64,000 nt of DNA from Sorghum bicolor (Eukaryota; Streptophyta; Magnoliopsida; Poales; Poaceae): NCBI RefSeq assembly GCF_000003195.3, contig NC_012879.2, positions 32,456,547-32,520,546 of the forward strand, read 5' to 3'. How positions within the stretch are numbered: the stretch's first letter is position 1; each line of letters starts with the position of its first letter. Below are positions 34,601 to 46,587 of the stretch, piece after piece. The position numbers and the translations under genes are program-made. The notes under the pieces are model-generated. The model searched no databases and was not told the origin of the DNA. It worked only from the letters and a program-made list of their open reading frames with translations.

Positions 34601-34932
34601 CAAAAACCAATCCGTCCATCCTACAGTAGGGCTAGGCCAAGAACGGAAAGTATCCTTCCACAGATCCAAAGAAAAGTTCTCGGCCCTAAAAGGAATCCTG
34701 TTTGTTTCTGCATTGATGAGATCGGTTGGATCTGGATCCCCTAACGGGCCAAGGCATTGGAGATGAGGTTGATCGGTGGGAATGACAATTTTGTTGGCCA
34801 AATCCTAATGAAGATAAAAAGGGGGGAAACAAAGAAAAAGAAATATATTCAGTAAGATGAACAGAGGTGTGAGAAAAGGTACAGGAGGCGGAATGAAGGA
34901 CTGACCTCAGGGACGATGAAGTTGACGGCCAT
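31672..34932 (-). pseudogene. Antisense spliced gene of element C, plant-mobile-domain-like protein
   Basis: It runs opposite to pol, with tails facing (pol ends 31514). Exons on - by splice consensus: 34932-34906 (M A V N F I V P E), 34804-33347, 33269-33069, 32984-32609, 32533-32467, 32367-31672. Donors are GTCAGT, GTAAGT, GTAACT, GTAATG and GTAAGA; acceptors TTCATTAG, TTTGCAG, TGCCACAG, TTTGCAG and TTTTCAG. Exon 2 (486 codons, uninterrupted) resembles the plant mobile domain of transposon and host origin (GWTDWFLRVSNS, ADVAMLTGLDV, WWFINMWLNLHL). Later exons give a Pro/Glu/Gln-rich linker and a coiled-coil tail. Breaks: TAG 32936-32934, TAG 32364-32362, two TAA in exon 6, and a phase mismatch into exon 6. 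Domain name is by recognition; function unknown. Confidence 0.75.
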
Positions 34933-35569
34933 CTTGCCACAGGGAGGATGATCGAGAGCTTCGGAGTTGGTGAAGAAGGGAGTTCGTCGAAGATCTCAGG
35001 GACCTTGAATAGCGCCGCCGCTTGAAGACTAAAGTTGGGTTTGTGGAATGATGTGATGGAGAAGGAGTACCCGAGAAGGAGCTATTTATAGGACAAAACG
35101 GGCAAGGGTAAAATGGACTTATCTCTTCGCCGTATCCGTGAAATCCAAGGGTACTCAGGTAGATTTGGTAACTGTTCGCACGGTAATTAAGGGACTGTGC
35201 AGGTGATTGGACAGGAAGCGGTCGTTATCCAGAGATATTTTACTGTGCGGGATCTCCTGGTCGGTCCATAGGCAGCGCCTTGTAACGGTCATATTGCTGA
35301 TGGGCGAATAAAGTGGAGATAGCCGTTTGGGAAGATAAGGTATGGGCGTTCTGGTCAGTCCGTCGGCAAGTCCCTGTAACGATAGTGTTGCCGATGCGCG
35401 ATTAGAATGGAAATGTCTGCTTGGGAAGATGAGGATTTCGAGGAATCTGCGGAAGAATCAAATCCGAATTGCTCAGATTAAGGCTGTCGGTTACCAGATT
35501 GGGGGCATTAATTGCGGAAAGAGGCATTATTACTGTAGAGAATTTCAGAGCATTAATGATTTCATACTC
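34933..35569 (-). promoter_or_regulatory. Promoter and 5' leader region of the antisense gene in element C
   Basis: On the minus strand a consensus TATA box CTATAAATAG lies at 35092-35083, about 150 nt upstream of the ATG at 34932, leaving a leader of roughly 120 nt. The rest, up to the polypurine tract, is noncoding with repeated TCCGTCGGCAAG / GTAACGGTCATATTGC-type segments (around 35270-35400) that may be an upstream duplication. No ORF of note. Confidence 0.6.
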
Positions 35570-35586
35570 CGAAATTGGGGGGCATG
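35570..35586 (+). other. Polypurine tract of element C
   Basis: GAAATTGGGGGGCATG immediately precedes the 3' LTR and would prime plus-strand synthesis. Confidence 0.75.
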
Positions 35587-36284
35587 TGTTGACACCATTT
35601 TTGGGCACGTGTCCATAATCGATAAAGTGTAGATCGGCAAGATGAGACAGTGTTGTTTGATCTGCAGGGTGAGTTGCCAATGAAGATGGTTGCCGATGGA
35701 AGGGTGGCTGAACATGACCAAGTCTATGGGTAATGATGTGTTTGTGCCGATGGCTATAACGAAGGAGTCTGCCGATGGTACGGAAGAGGAGTCTAGAAGT
35801 TACCGATTGGGTGGTAGGGGTGTTCCAGTTTGTCACGGGGGGGATAGCTTTATGTTTTCCTTAGTTATTTAAATCGTTTTGTATACGGATTCTGTGTAAT
35901 TTGGAATTCGAGTTCTAGTCGTGTCTGGTTGTAGCTCTTTGAGCAGGGTATAAATGTAGACCCTAGGGCCTTGTAATGAGATATCTATCAATCAATCAAA
36001 CACACGTTTTTACTCATATTCCAAGCATCTACTTTTTCGACGACTTCGTCATACTTTTTCCTTTTCATTACGAGTTCTTAGGAATTCGTCGACTTAAGCT
36101 CGGCGTGTTCTCATGTTCCGCATGGATACCTCTTGGCCGTGACATCCGGGCGCATCGCTGTTGTCGGGACCAAAGTATTCGAGTTACCACCTTTGCCGAT
36201 AGTAAGGTCAAATCGGCTGGCACGCCTTAACGTTTGAATCGGGTATTAGCCCTTTGTGTTTGCAGATTAGCTTTTGCACCAACA
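35587..36284 (+). repeat. 3' LTR of element C (698 bp)
   Basis: Same ends and TATA box (35949-35955) as the 5' LTR. By eye about 16 substitutions and one single-base indel separate the copies. At commonly used grass LTR rates that suggests roughly a million years, an estimate that needs an alignment. Confidence 0.95.
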
Positions 36285-39200
36285 ACTATAGTCTAAGAAA
36301 CCATTTTGGACGCACAAATTGGTACTCTAAGGAGAAGAGGCTCAAGTGGAAGCTTGGTTCGGTCTGTTTAGAGATAGTGCTAAACTTGATGCAAGAAAGG
36401 TGCACGGTTTGCATGGAATGTATCATATGCTCGAAAATCAATTTGGGTGCACCCGATGGAACTGCTAGATGACATGTGTCATATGGAATCTCGTTTCGGT
36501 CTATTTGAAGATAGTGTTAGTTTTAGTGTAAGATAGGTGCCCAGTTTGCACCTAATGCACTATAGTTTAAGAAACCATTTTGGATGCACCTGTCGGTACT
36601 CCAAGGTGAAGATGCTCAAGTGGGAGCTCAGAGAAACCATTTCGGACGCACCTATTGGTACTCCAAGGTGAAGAGGCTCAAGTGGAAGCTTGGTTCATTC
36701 TGTTTAGAGATAGTGCTAATCTTGATCCAAGATAGGATGCACGGTTTGCATGGAACGTACCATATGCTTGGAAATCAATTTGGACGCACCCGATGGAACT
36801 ACTAGATGACATGTGTCATATGAAATCTTGCTTCGCTCTATTTGGAGATAGTGTTAGTTTTGGTGAAAGATAGGTGCACAGTTTGTACCTAATGCACCAT
36901 AGTCTAAGAAACCATTTTGGATGCACCTATTGGTAGTTCAAGGTGAAGAGGCTCAAGTGAAAGCTTGGTTCAGTCTGTTTAGAGATAGTGCTAAACTTGG
37001 TACAAAATAGGTGAATGGTTTGCACGCAACGTATCATATGCTCGAAAATCAATTTAGACGCACCCGATGGAACTCGTAGATGACATCTCTCATGGAATCT
37101 CGCTTCAGTCTGTTTGGAGATAGTGTTAGTATCAATGCAAGATAGGTGCCCAATTTGCACCTAATGCACTATAGTCTAAGAAACCATTTTGGACGCACCT
37201 ATTGGTACTCCAAGGTGAAGAGGATCAAGTGCAAGCTCAGTTCGATCTGTTTAGAGATAGTGCTTATCTTGATCCAAGATAGAATGCACAGTTTGCATGG
37301 AACGTACCATATGCTCGGAAATCAATTTCGACACACCTGATGGAACTTCTAGATGACATGTGTCAAATGAAATCTCACTTCGGTCTATTTGGAGATAGTT
37401 TTAGTTTCGATGCAAGATAGGTGCACAGTTTGTGCCTCGTGCACCATATGCTAAGTAAAAATTTTGGACGCACCCGATGCTACTCCTAGGTTAAAGGGCT
37501 CAAGTGGAAGCTCGGTTTGGTCGGTTCGGAGACAGTGCTAATCTTGATGCAAGATAGGTGCATGGTTTGCATGGAACGTAACATATGCTCAGAAATCAAT
37601 TTGGATGCACTCGATGGAACTCCTAGATGACGTTTGTCATATGGAATCTCGGTTCGGTCTATTTGGAGATAGTGTTAGTTTTGGTGCAAGACAGGTGCAC
37701 GGTTTGCGCCTAATGCACCATAGGCTAAGAAACCACTTTGGACACACCCAATGGTACTCCTAGGTTAAGGGGCTCAAGTGGATGTTTGGTTTGGTCTGTT
37801 TGGAGATCGTGCAAATCTTGATCCTAGATAGGATGCACAGTTTGCATGGAACGTACCATATGCTCAGAAATTAATTTGGATGCACCCAATGAAACTCCAA
37901 GATGATGTGTGTCATATGAAATCTCGGTTCCGTCTGTTTGGAGATAGTGTTAGTTTCGAAGCAAGATAGGTGCACGGTTTGTGCCTAATGCACCATAGGC
38001 TAAGAAACCATTTTGGTCGCACCCAAGGGTACTCCTAGGTTAAAGAGCTCAAGTGGAAGCTCTGTTTGGTCTGTTTGGAGATAGTGTTAATCTTGATGCA
38101 AGATAGGTGCACAGTTTGTATGGACCGTACCATATTCTCATAAATCAATTTGGACGCACATGATGGAACTCCTAGATGACATGTGTCATATGGAATCTCG
38201 CTTTGGTCTGTTTGGAGATAGTGTTAGTTTTGGTTCGATATAGGTGTATAGTTTGCACCTAATGCACCATAGTCTAAGAAACCATTTTGGACGCAGCTAT
38301 TGGTACTCCAAGGTGAAGAGGCTCAAGTGGAAGCTTTGTTCGGTCTGTTCAGAGGTAGTGCTAAACTTGACGCAAGATAGGTGCACGGTTTGCATGGAAC
38401 GTATCATATGCTCGGAAATCAATTTGGACGCACCCAATGGAACTCCTTTATGACATCTATCATGGAATCTTGCTTCGGTATGTTTGGAGATAGTGTTAGT
38501 TCTAGGGCAAGATTGGTGCCTAGTTTGTGCCTAATGCACTATAGTCTAAGAAACTATTTTGGGCGCACCTGTTGGGACTCTAAGGTGAAGAGGCTCAAGT
38601 GGAAGCTTGGTTCGGTCTGTTTAGAAATAGTGCTAATCTTGATCCAAGATAGGATGCACGGTTTGCATGGAACGTACCATATGCTTGGAAATCAATTTAG
38701 ACACACCCAATGGAACACCTAGATGACATATGTCATATGAAATCTTGCTTCGGTCTGTTTGGAGATAGTGTTAGTTTCAATGCAAGATAGGTGCACGGTT
38801 TTTGCCTAATGCACCATATGCTAAGAAACTATTTTGGGCGCACCTGATGGTACTCCTAGGTTAAAGGGCTCAAGTGGAAGCTCGGTTGGGTCTGTTCGAA
38901 GATAGAGCTAATCTTGATGCAAGATAGGTGCACAGTTTGTGTGGAACGTAAGATATGCTCGGAAATCAATTTGGACACACTTGATGGAACTCCTAGATGA
39001 TATGTGTCATATGAAATCTCGCTTCGGTCTGTTTGGAGACACTGTTAGTTTCAGTGCAAGATAGGTGCACAGTTTGCACCTAATGCACTATAGTCTAAGA
39101 AACCATTGTGGACGCACCTATTGGTACTCCAAGGTGAAGAGGCTCAAGTGGAAGCTTGGTTCATTCTGTTTGGAGATAGCACTAAACTTGATGCAAGATA

Positions 39201-42200
39201 GGTGCACGATTTGCATGGAACGTATCATATGCATGGAAATCAATTTGGACGCACCCGATGGAATTCCTAGACGACATGTGTCATATGAAATCTCGCTTCG
39301 GTCTGTTTGGAGATAGTGTTTGTTTTGGTGCAAGATAGGTGCACAGTTTGCACCAAATGCACCATAGTCTAAGAAACCATTTGGGAGGCACCTATTGGTA
39401 CTCCAAGGTGAAGAGGCTCAAGTGGAAGCTTGGTTCGGTCTGTTTAAAGATAGTGCTAAACTTGATGCAAGATAGGTGCACGGTTTGCATGCAACGTATC
39501 ATCTGCTTGAAAATCAATTTAGATGCACCTGATGGAACTCCTAGATGACATCTGTCATGGAATCTTGCTTCAGTCTGTTTGGAGATAGTGTTAGTTTCAG
39601 TGTAATATAGGTGCCTAGTTTGCGCCTAATGCATTATAGTTTAAGAAACCATTTTGGACACACCTATTGGTACTCCAAGGTGAAGAGGCTCAAGTGGAAG
39701 CTCAGTTTATCAGTTTAGAGATAGTGCCAATCTTGATCCAAGATAGCCTGCATGGTTTGCATGGAACGTACCATATGCTCAGAAATCAATTTAGACACAC
39801 CTGATAGAACTCCTAGATGACATGTGTCATATGAAATCTCACTTCGGTTTATTTGGAGAAAGTGTTAGTTTTGATGCAAGATAGGTGTATTATTTGTTCT
39901 AATGCACCATAGGCTAAGAAACCATTTTGGTCGCATCTGATGGTACTAATAGGTTAAAGGGCTCAAGTGAAGCTCTATTTGGTCTGTTCAGAGATAGTGT
40001 TAATCTTGATGCAAGATAGGTGCACAGTTTGTGTGGAACGTACCATATGCATGAAAATCAATTTGGACGCACTCGATGGAACTCCTAGATGACATGTGTC
40101 ATATGAAATCTCACTTCGGTCTGTTTGGAGATAGTGTTAGTTTTGGTGCAAGATAGGTGCACAGTTTGCACCTAATGCACCATAGTCTAAAAAACTATTT
40201 TGGATGCACCTATAGGTAATCCAAGGTGAAGAAGGTCAAGTGAAAGCTTGGTTCAGTCTGTTTAGAGATAGTGCTAAACATGATGCAAGATAGGTGCATG
40301 GTTTGCATGCAACGTATCATATGCTCGAAAATCAATTTAGACGGACCTGATGGAACTCCTAGATGACATCTCTCATGGAATCTCGCTTCAGTCTGTTTGG
40401 AGATAGTGTTAGTTTCAGTGTAAGATAGGTGCCCAGTTTGCACCTAATGCACTATAGTGAAAGAAACCATTTTGGACGCATCTGTTGGTACTCCAAGGTG
40501 AAGAGGCTCAAGTGGAAGCTCAGTTTGATATGTTTAGAGATAGTGCTAATCTTGATCCAAGATAGGATGCACGGTTTGCATGGAACGTACCATATGCTCA
40601 GAAATCAATTTGGACACACCTGATAGAATTTCTAGATGACATGTGTCAAATGAAATCTCACTTCGGTCTGTTTGGAGATATTGTTAGTTTCGATACAAGA
40701 TAGGTGCACGTTTTGTGCCTCATGCACCATATGGTAAGTAGACATTTTGGATGCACCCGATGGTACTCCTAGGTGAAAGGGCTCAAGTGGAAGCTCGGTT
40801 TGGTATGTTCGGAGATAGTGCTAATCTTGATGCAAGATAGGTGCACCGTTTGCGTGGAACATACCATATGCTCAGAAATCAATTTGGCCGCACTCGATGG
40901 AACTCTTAGATGATGTGTGTCATATTGAATTTCGCTTCGGTCCATTTGGAGATAGTGTTAGTTTCGGTGCAAGACAGGTGCACGGTTTGCACCTAACGCA
41001 CCATAGGCTAAGAAACCATTTTGGACACACCCAATGGTACTCCTAGGTGAAGGGGCTCAAATGGAAGCTCAGTTCGGTATGTTTAGATACAATGCTAATC
41101 ATGATGCAAGAGAGGTGCATGGTTTGCATGGAACCTACCATATGCTCGGAAATCAATTTGGACTCACCCGATGGAACTCCTTGATGACGTGTGTCTTATG
41201 GAATCCTGGTTCGGTCTGTTTGGAGAGAGTGTTAGTTTCGGTGCAAGATAGGTGCACGGTTTGTGCCTAATGCACCATAGGCTAAGAAACCACTTTGGAC
41301 ACACCCGATGGTACTCCTAGTTAAAGGGGCTCAAGTGGAATTTCAATTTGATCTGTTTGGACATTGTGCAAATCTTGATCCAAGATAGGATGCACGGTTT
41401 GCATGGAACATACCTTATGCCTAGAAATCAATTTGGACACACTCGATGGAACTCCTAGGTTAAAGGGCTCAAGTGGAAGCTTTGTTTGGTCTATTCAGAG
41501 ATAGTGTTAATCTTGATGCAAGATATATAGGTGCATAGTTTGCGTGGAACATACTGTATGCTCAGAAATCAATTTGGATGCACCCGATGGAACTCCTAAA
41601 TGACATGTGTCATATGGAATCTCGCTTCGGTCTGTTTGAAGATAGTGTTAGTTTTGGTGCGAGATAGGTGCACAGTTTGCACTTAATGCACTACAGTCTA
41701 AGAAACCATTTTGGACGCACCTATTGGTACTCCAAGGTGAAGAGGCTCAAGTGGAAGCTTGGTTTGGTCTGTTTAGAGATAGTCCTAAACTTGATGCAAG
41801 ATAGGTGCACGGTTTACATAGAACGTTTCATATGCTCGGAAATCAATTTGGACGCACACGATGGAACTCCTAGATGACATGTGTCATATGGAATCTCGCT
41901 TCGGTCTGTTTGAAGATAGTGTTAGTATCAGTGCAAGATAGGTGCCCAGTTTGCGCCTAGTGAACTATAGTCTATGAAACTATTTTAGACGCACCTGTTG
42001 GTACTCCAAGGTGAAGAGGCTCAAATGGAAGCTCAGTTCGGTCTCTTTAGATATAGTGCTAATCTTGATCCAAGATAGGATGCACGGTTTGCATGGGACG
42101 TACCATATGCTTGGAAATCAATTTGGACTCACCCGATGGAACTCCTAGATGACGTGTGTCATATGAAATCTCGCTTTGATCTATTCGGAGATAGTGTTAG

Positions 42201-42954
42201 TTTCGATGCAAGATAGGTGCACGATTTGTGCCGAATGCACCATAGGCTAAGAAACTATTTTGGATGCACCTGATGGTACTCCTAGGTCAAAGGGCTCAAG
42301 TGGAAGCTCGGTTTGGTCTGTTCGGAGATAGTGCTAATCTTGATGAAAGATAGGTGCACGGTTTGCGTGGAACATACCATATGCTCAAAAATCAATTTGG
42401 ACATACTCGATGGAACTCCTAGATGACGTGTGTCATATGGAATCTCGCTTCGGTCCATTTGGAGATAGTGTTAGTTGCAATGCAAGATAGGTGCACGGTT
42501 TGCACCTAATGCAACATAGTCTAAGAAACCATTTTGGACGCACCCGATGGTACTCCTAGGAAAAGGGGCTCAAGTGGAAGCTCAGTTTGATCTGTTTGGT
42601 GATCGTGCTAATCTTGATCCAAGATAGGATGCACGGTATGCTTGGAACATACCTTATGCTCAGGAATCAATTTGGATGCACTCGATGGAACTCCTAGATG
42701 ACGTGTGTCATATGAAATCTGGCTTTGGTCTGTTTGGAGATAGTGTTAGTTTCGGTAGAAGATAGGTGCACGGTTTGTGGCTAATGCACCATAGGCTAAG
42801 AAACCATTTTGGTCACACCCGATGGTACTCCTAGGTTAAAGGGCTTAAGTGGAAGCACGATTTGGTCTGTTTGGAGATATTGCTAATCTTGATGCAAGAT
42901 AGGTGCACAGTTTGCGTGGAACATACCATATGCTTCGAAATCAATTTGGACGTT
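36285..42954. repeat. 137-bp satellite array, block 3 (about 49 monomers)
   Basis: It continues block 2 after element C, starting with the TSD ACTAT. Marker variants repeat those of block 2: GATATATAG at 41521 (block 2: 21001), GGTAGAAG at 42754 (22371), and the variant A monomer with TTTCAATTTGATC at about 41335 (19325). It ends in mid-monomer at GGACGTT, where element D inserted. Confidence 0.95.
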
Positions 42955-44233
42955 TGTTGGATATTTTAAACGCAAACAGAAAAATCCGCAAGCGCACGAA
43001 TACCGATGTGGCCTTCACCTGGGAGTATTCCAGAGTATCGATTTTCCACAGAGAACGTGAGTGTACTAATTAAGATCCAAGATTGCCCAAGGATAACTAT
43101 ATAATTATTTTTGGTGGAAAGAGAGGAAGTTTCCTGAGAGTTCTATAGTTGATCTAAGAATCAAGAATTACTTCAAAGATTATTTATATCGAGACATCAG
43201 AGCACTAACCACAGAAAGAGATGAGAAGGGGGCTAGGAAGGTCTGACTACGGTCCTGCAAACACCGATCTGAACCAGGTGGAATACGTCGACCGTTAGGG
43301 CTGTCATTACCCTAAGGCTACCACAACAATCCGCAGGATTGGGTGCAATTCCAGGTAATTGCAAGACTAAACACCATGTCTAATCTATTAATTACTACTC
43401 TAGCGTTATAAAGTATAGAGCACTTGATGCAAGCGGGAATCCAATAAATAACATGAATGTAAATAAAAGTAATTAAAGAACTCATGAATTATGAATTTAA
43501 GAACCTGGAGAACGATGAAGAACGAACCAGTTGCTGCAAAAGTACAATGTTGAGGAAGATCCGACAGATCCGGCTCCTGCTCCGCTCTCCTCTTCTATCT
43601 CCCTATTTTCTAGATTACAACTAGAACTAACTAGAACTAGAACTAGAGGAACTAGAACTAGAACTAGATGAACTAGAACTAGATCTGGATGAACTAGAGG
43701 TAGAACTAGAAGAACTAGAGGGATCCTCTCTACTTGGATGAAGAATTGAAATCCTAACTTTAATTCTGTAGAAGAGGTATGATCTCCAGGGGCCAGGGGG
43801 TCTGAATTTATAGTCCCTTCAAGTGAATCTGGGCCGTTGGATCAAACCGACATTAATCGCACGGTTTTCCTTGGTCTCTTAGGTCGGTGGAACACGATCC
43901 GCGAAGTTGAAGCTGACTGGTTACTGTAGCTGGGCGGGCACCCAAGGGGGGAGGGCGGGCGCCCTGCCCCGGGGCCCGATCGGCCCCCCGTTCGTTCCCG
44001 TGGCTTCTGGAGTCTTCTAGATGGTAGAAAATTGCGCGGCACGTTAATATCTCTATGTAAACCCGACGTGTGGGCCTTTCTTCCGTATTTCCTGATAACC
44101 CCCTGCAGAAATAGACAAACACCAAAACTCGTGGAATTCTGTCAGATAAAACCTAAGTCTAGGTGTTGGTTGCATTTGGATACTTTTCTATGATTAGTTG
44201 ACGGTTAAATGTGAGCCTTAAGGACCATCAACA
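42955..44233 (-). repeat. Left (3') LTR of element D (1,279 bp)
   Basis: Plus-strand ends TGTTGG...TCAACA. It includes an (AACTAG)n-like tract (about 43616-43720), a minus-strand TATA box CTATAAATTC at 43813-43804, and a very GC-rich block (about 43922-43990). High identity to 49427-50704, with mostly transitions between them. Confidence 0.93.
43616..43720. repeat. AACTAG-type microsatellite in element D left LTR
   Basis: Imperfect tandem units of AACTAG, GAACTAG and GATGAACTAG. The same tract is in the right LTR at about 50089-50196. It lies just downstream of the TATA box in the transcribed direction, so it would be in the RNA. Confidence 0.8.
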
Positions 44234-44250
44234 AGCTCCCCCAAGCTTAA
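44234..44250 (-). other. Polypurine tract of element D
   Basis: On the minus strand TTAAGCTTGGGGGAGCT directly precedes the 3' LTR. Two internal near-copies of AAGCTTGGGGGAG occur at about 45890-45903 and 48765-48779. Confidence 0.75.
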
Positions 44251-46587
44251 CCTTTGCTCGTCCCTGAGCAAAGATGAACTCAAGAGTTTCTGCAGTGATT
44301 TCATACTTTAAAGGTACACATGCGTTCAAACAAGATCTCATCTCTGGGTTAGGGTAAACTTTTAAGATTTAAACTCACTCATATTACCTTCCACCATGGG
44401 GCTTGCAACCGTCACCTGTGTCTTGAGCAGTTAAAAGATAGAACGGTCTAGTCAAGAACCATGTCTCTTATTCTTGATCAGCTATAGCTCTGGAGTTTTT
44501 GCAGATTTTCAAATAAAACTCAGAGATTCCTTGTATGACTCTCTCTAGTCTCTCTTTTGTAGTATTTCTGGATCCTTACCAAGGCAGTATTTGTATATGC
44601 CTTCTCTCAAAGTATGTGGTATTTGTGGTATAAGGCATAGTGGCATTGCCTTCTCTCTCACCCTACTCTAATAAGGCTTTTGATATCTGGAGCTCATAGG
44701 TGGGAGACAGCTAATACATACTTACAAGACATTTATTGCATAGTCAAACCATGCATCCAGAGAAACAAGTCAATAAGTCAAATCAAGATGTGCATGTGTG
44801 GCGAATGAATGATGCATGGTAATGATGGTGATAACAATGGTGAAAGTCTAATTCTACTTTTGCTATTTTGAGGGGATACATACCTTGCTCTTTTGAAACT
44901 TTTGGGGAGAATGCGATGCTCTGTATTTTCTTTTTCTTTCCTCTCAGGTGCGTATCTTGTACCCCTAATTCTACTGTCGGACACTTGTCCATTTTTACCT
45001 CTCGTCTCACTTTTTTTTCTTTTCTTTCGAGGTTCCGGGCACTTGCCTCTTTTTATTTCCTCGTATTTTTTTTCTCTCTCTTCTTCTCTTTTTTAGAGCA
45101 CTCATCTCTTGAAATAATATAGCAAGTGGTAGTAACAAGATAACTTGAGCATTTATTTCACAGGGGAAAAATAGAAATATTTTTGGCTATTCTCTCCCAG
45201 ATTAGGAGTAGAATATTTTTGGATGGTTCTGGAGATGGAAATGGGTGGATATATGTGGATGCGTACTTCTGGAGTAGAAACAGCATGTATGAGTGAACGT
45301 GCAAGTGAATCTTGACTTAACCACATGACAAGCTCCTAAGGGTCTACACAGCTTGACCACACTCAATGCTCATAAGCAGTAAAAAGTAAATGTGTGACTC
45401 AAAGTCTAGCAAGCATGTATATATGGCTGTGGTAGGAATTTAAACTGTCATCATATAGGAACTCATCATGTGATATTTTAAAGATTTTCAAAGATAAAAT
45501 TCTCCAGAATTCTAGCATCTCTAGGAACTTTTAAATAGTAGCTCAACCTTCCCATATCATATCCGTTAACGACGTAGACTTTAGATCAAGTACTCTCCCC
45601 ACAAGTTCAGGTTTAGAGCAAATCTTAATTAATACCAGTCATGCCTAAACTTAAGAGAGATTTCAATTTTTAGAACTAATCATGGCAGAGCAACTATTCA
45701 TCATTTCCATGTGAGAGCTTATCATGAGAGTTCATAGCAAACTTTATTTATTTATTTATTTAGCAAGCTAAGCAAAGATATATATATAAGCACAAAATCT
45801 TTAATTGGGTTTTTATGATTATGCATCTTTTTATTATTGGAGTAAACTATAAACATGAGAAGAACACTTAGCTGGATAAATGGGGGTGCTCTCCCCCAAG
45901 CTGGATTTTGACGTAATTCCTTTTGATGTAGCTAGCAAGTGGTGGAGGTGTATTTGAATGTCGGCAGCACCCTGACAGCGATTAGGATGTCCTCCCTCTG
46001 CTAGTCTTCTTTGATCCTTGAATTCTGTGGAGCTCAAATAGACAACAAAGCTTTATGGAACTAGTTAGTGTTAGCATAAATATCTAGCCTTTATCATGTT
46101 GAGCCTCCTCAATAAATATTACTTTCTTTGGTAGGATCATAAATTTATTTTTATATTTTCATTTCTATAGGACAGGAATATATTTATTTTATTTTTACGC
46201 CACCACAGTGAATGTACTTATGGGTTTTATGCCATGAGCATACTCACATGGGGCTTACTATTTTTAACATTTTTATTTTCTTTTCAAGATGATATGAACC
46301 TGATTAACTAAGCAAACTATTTTAAAATAATTGAAAGGAAAAAGATAACTACCAAGTTTACCTCTTGGCAAGGCGTTCGGTGTTTTTAAGTCCTCCAAAT
46401 GGGACTCTTCGTTTTCTCAGTCGTCCTGGGATTCGTTGGATGGCGAAGTCGGTGGTTCCGGCGGCGCCTGCTCTTCGTGTATAACTATCTTCTCTCTACA
46501 TACCTGACTCGGTGCTATGGTCTCCTCAGGACAGTTCTGCTCAAGTTGTATGTCTTCAGACCTTACCACTTCTCCTTCGTAGTCTGC
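44251..46587. other. Noncoding 3' internal region of element D
   Basis: About 2.3 kb, AT-rich, with T-runs near 45010-45100 and an ATTT run near 45747. It sits where RT, RNase H and integrase would be expected. No frame longer than 76 codons occurs in either strand except the plus ORF 46399-46902, which is the shadow of the protease frame. An extra polypurine-like tract lies at about 45890-45903. Confidence 0.6.

Larger units (their letters stand above)
23915..36284 (+). mobile_element. Element C: complete Ty3/gypsy Tat-lineage retrotransposon (12,370 bp)
   Basis: Flanked by perfect TSDs ACTAT (23910-23914 and 36285-36289) in satellite. Order: 5' LTR, primer site, gag, protease, RT, degenerate RNase H, archaeal-type RNase H, integrase, then an antisense spliced gene, polypurine tract and 3' LTR. 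Two RNase H domains in this order define the Tat lineage. The two LTRs differ at about 16 of ~698 positions by eye, so this is the youngest datable insertion here. Coding frames carry several stops and frameshifts, so it is not autonomous now. The whole element is filled with the word ATCGGC/GCCGAT. Confidence 0.95.

Noticed and set aside
33845..34766. Plus-strand ORFs across the antisense gene of element C
   Set aside because: The minus strand has an uninterrupted 486-codon domain with splice sites at both ends; the plus frames are short and unstructured.
31672..34932. The antisense gene of C as a captured ordinary host gene at this locus
   Set aside because: It lies between pol and polypurine tract of a complete element with TSDs, and carries the element's own dispersed word in exons and introns, so it belongs to the element.
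44868..45122. Phe/Leu-rich plus ORFs that could be membrane peptides in element D
   Set aside because: They derive from long T and CT runs in noncoding internal DNA.
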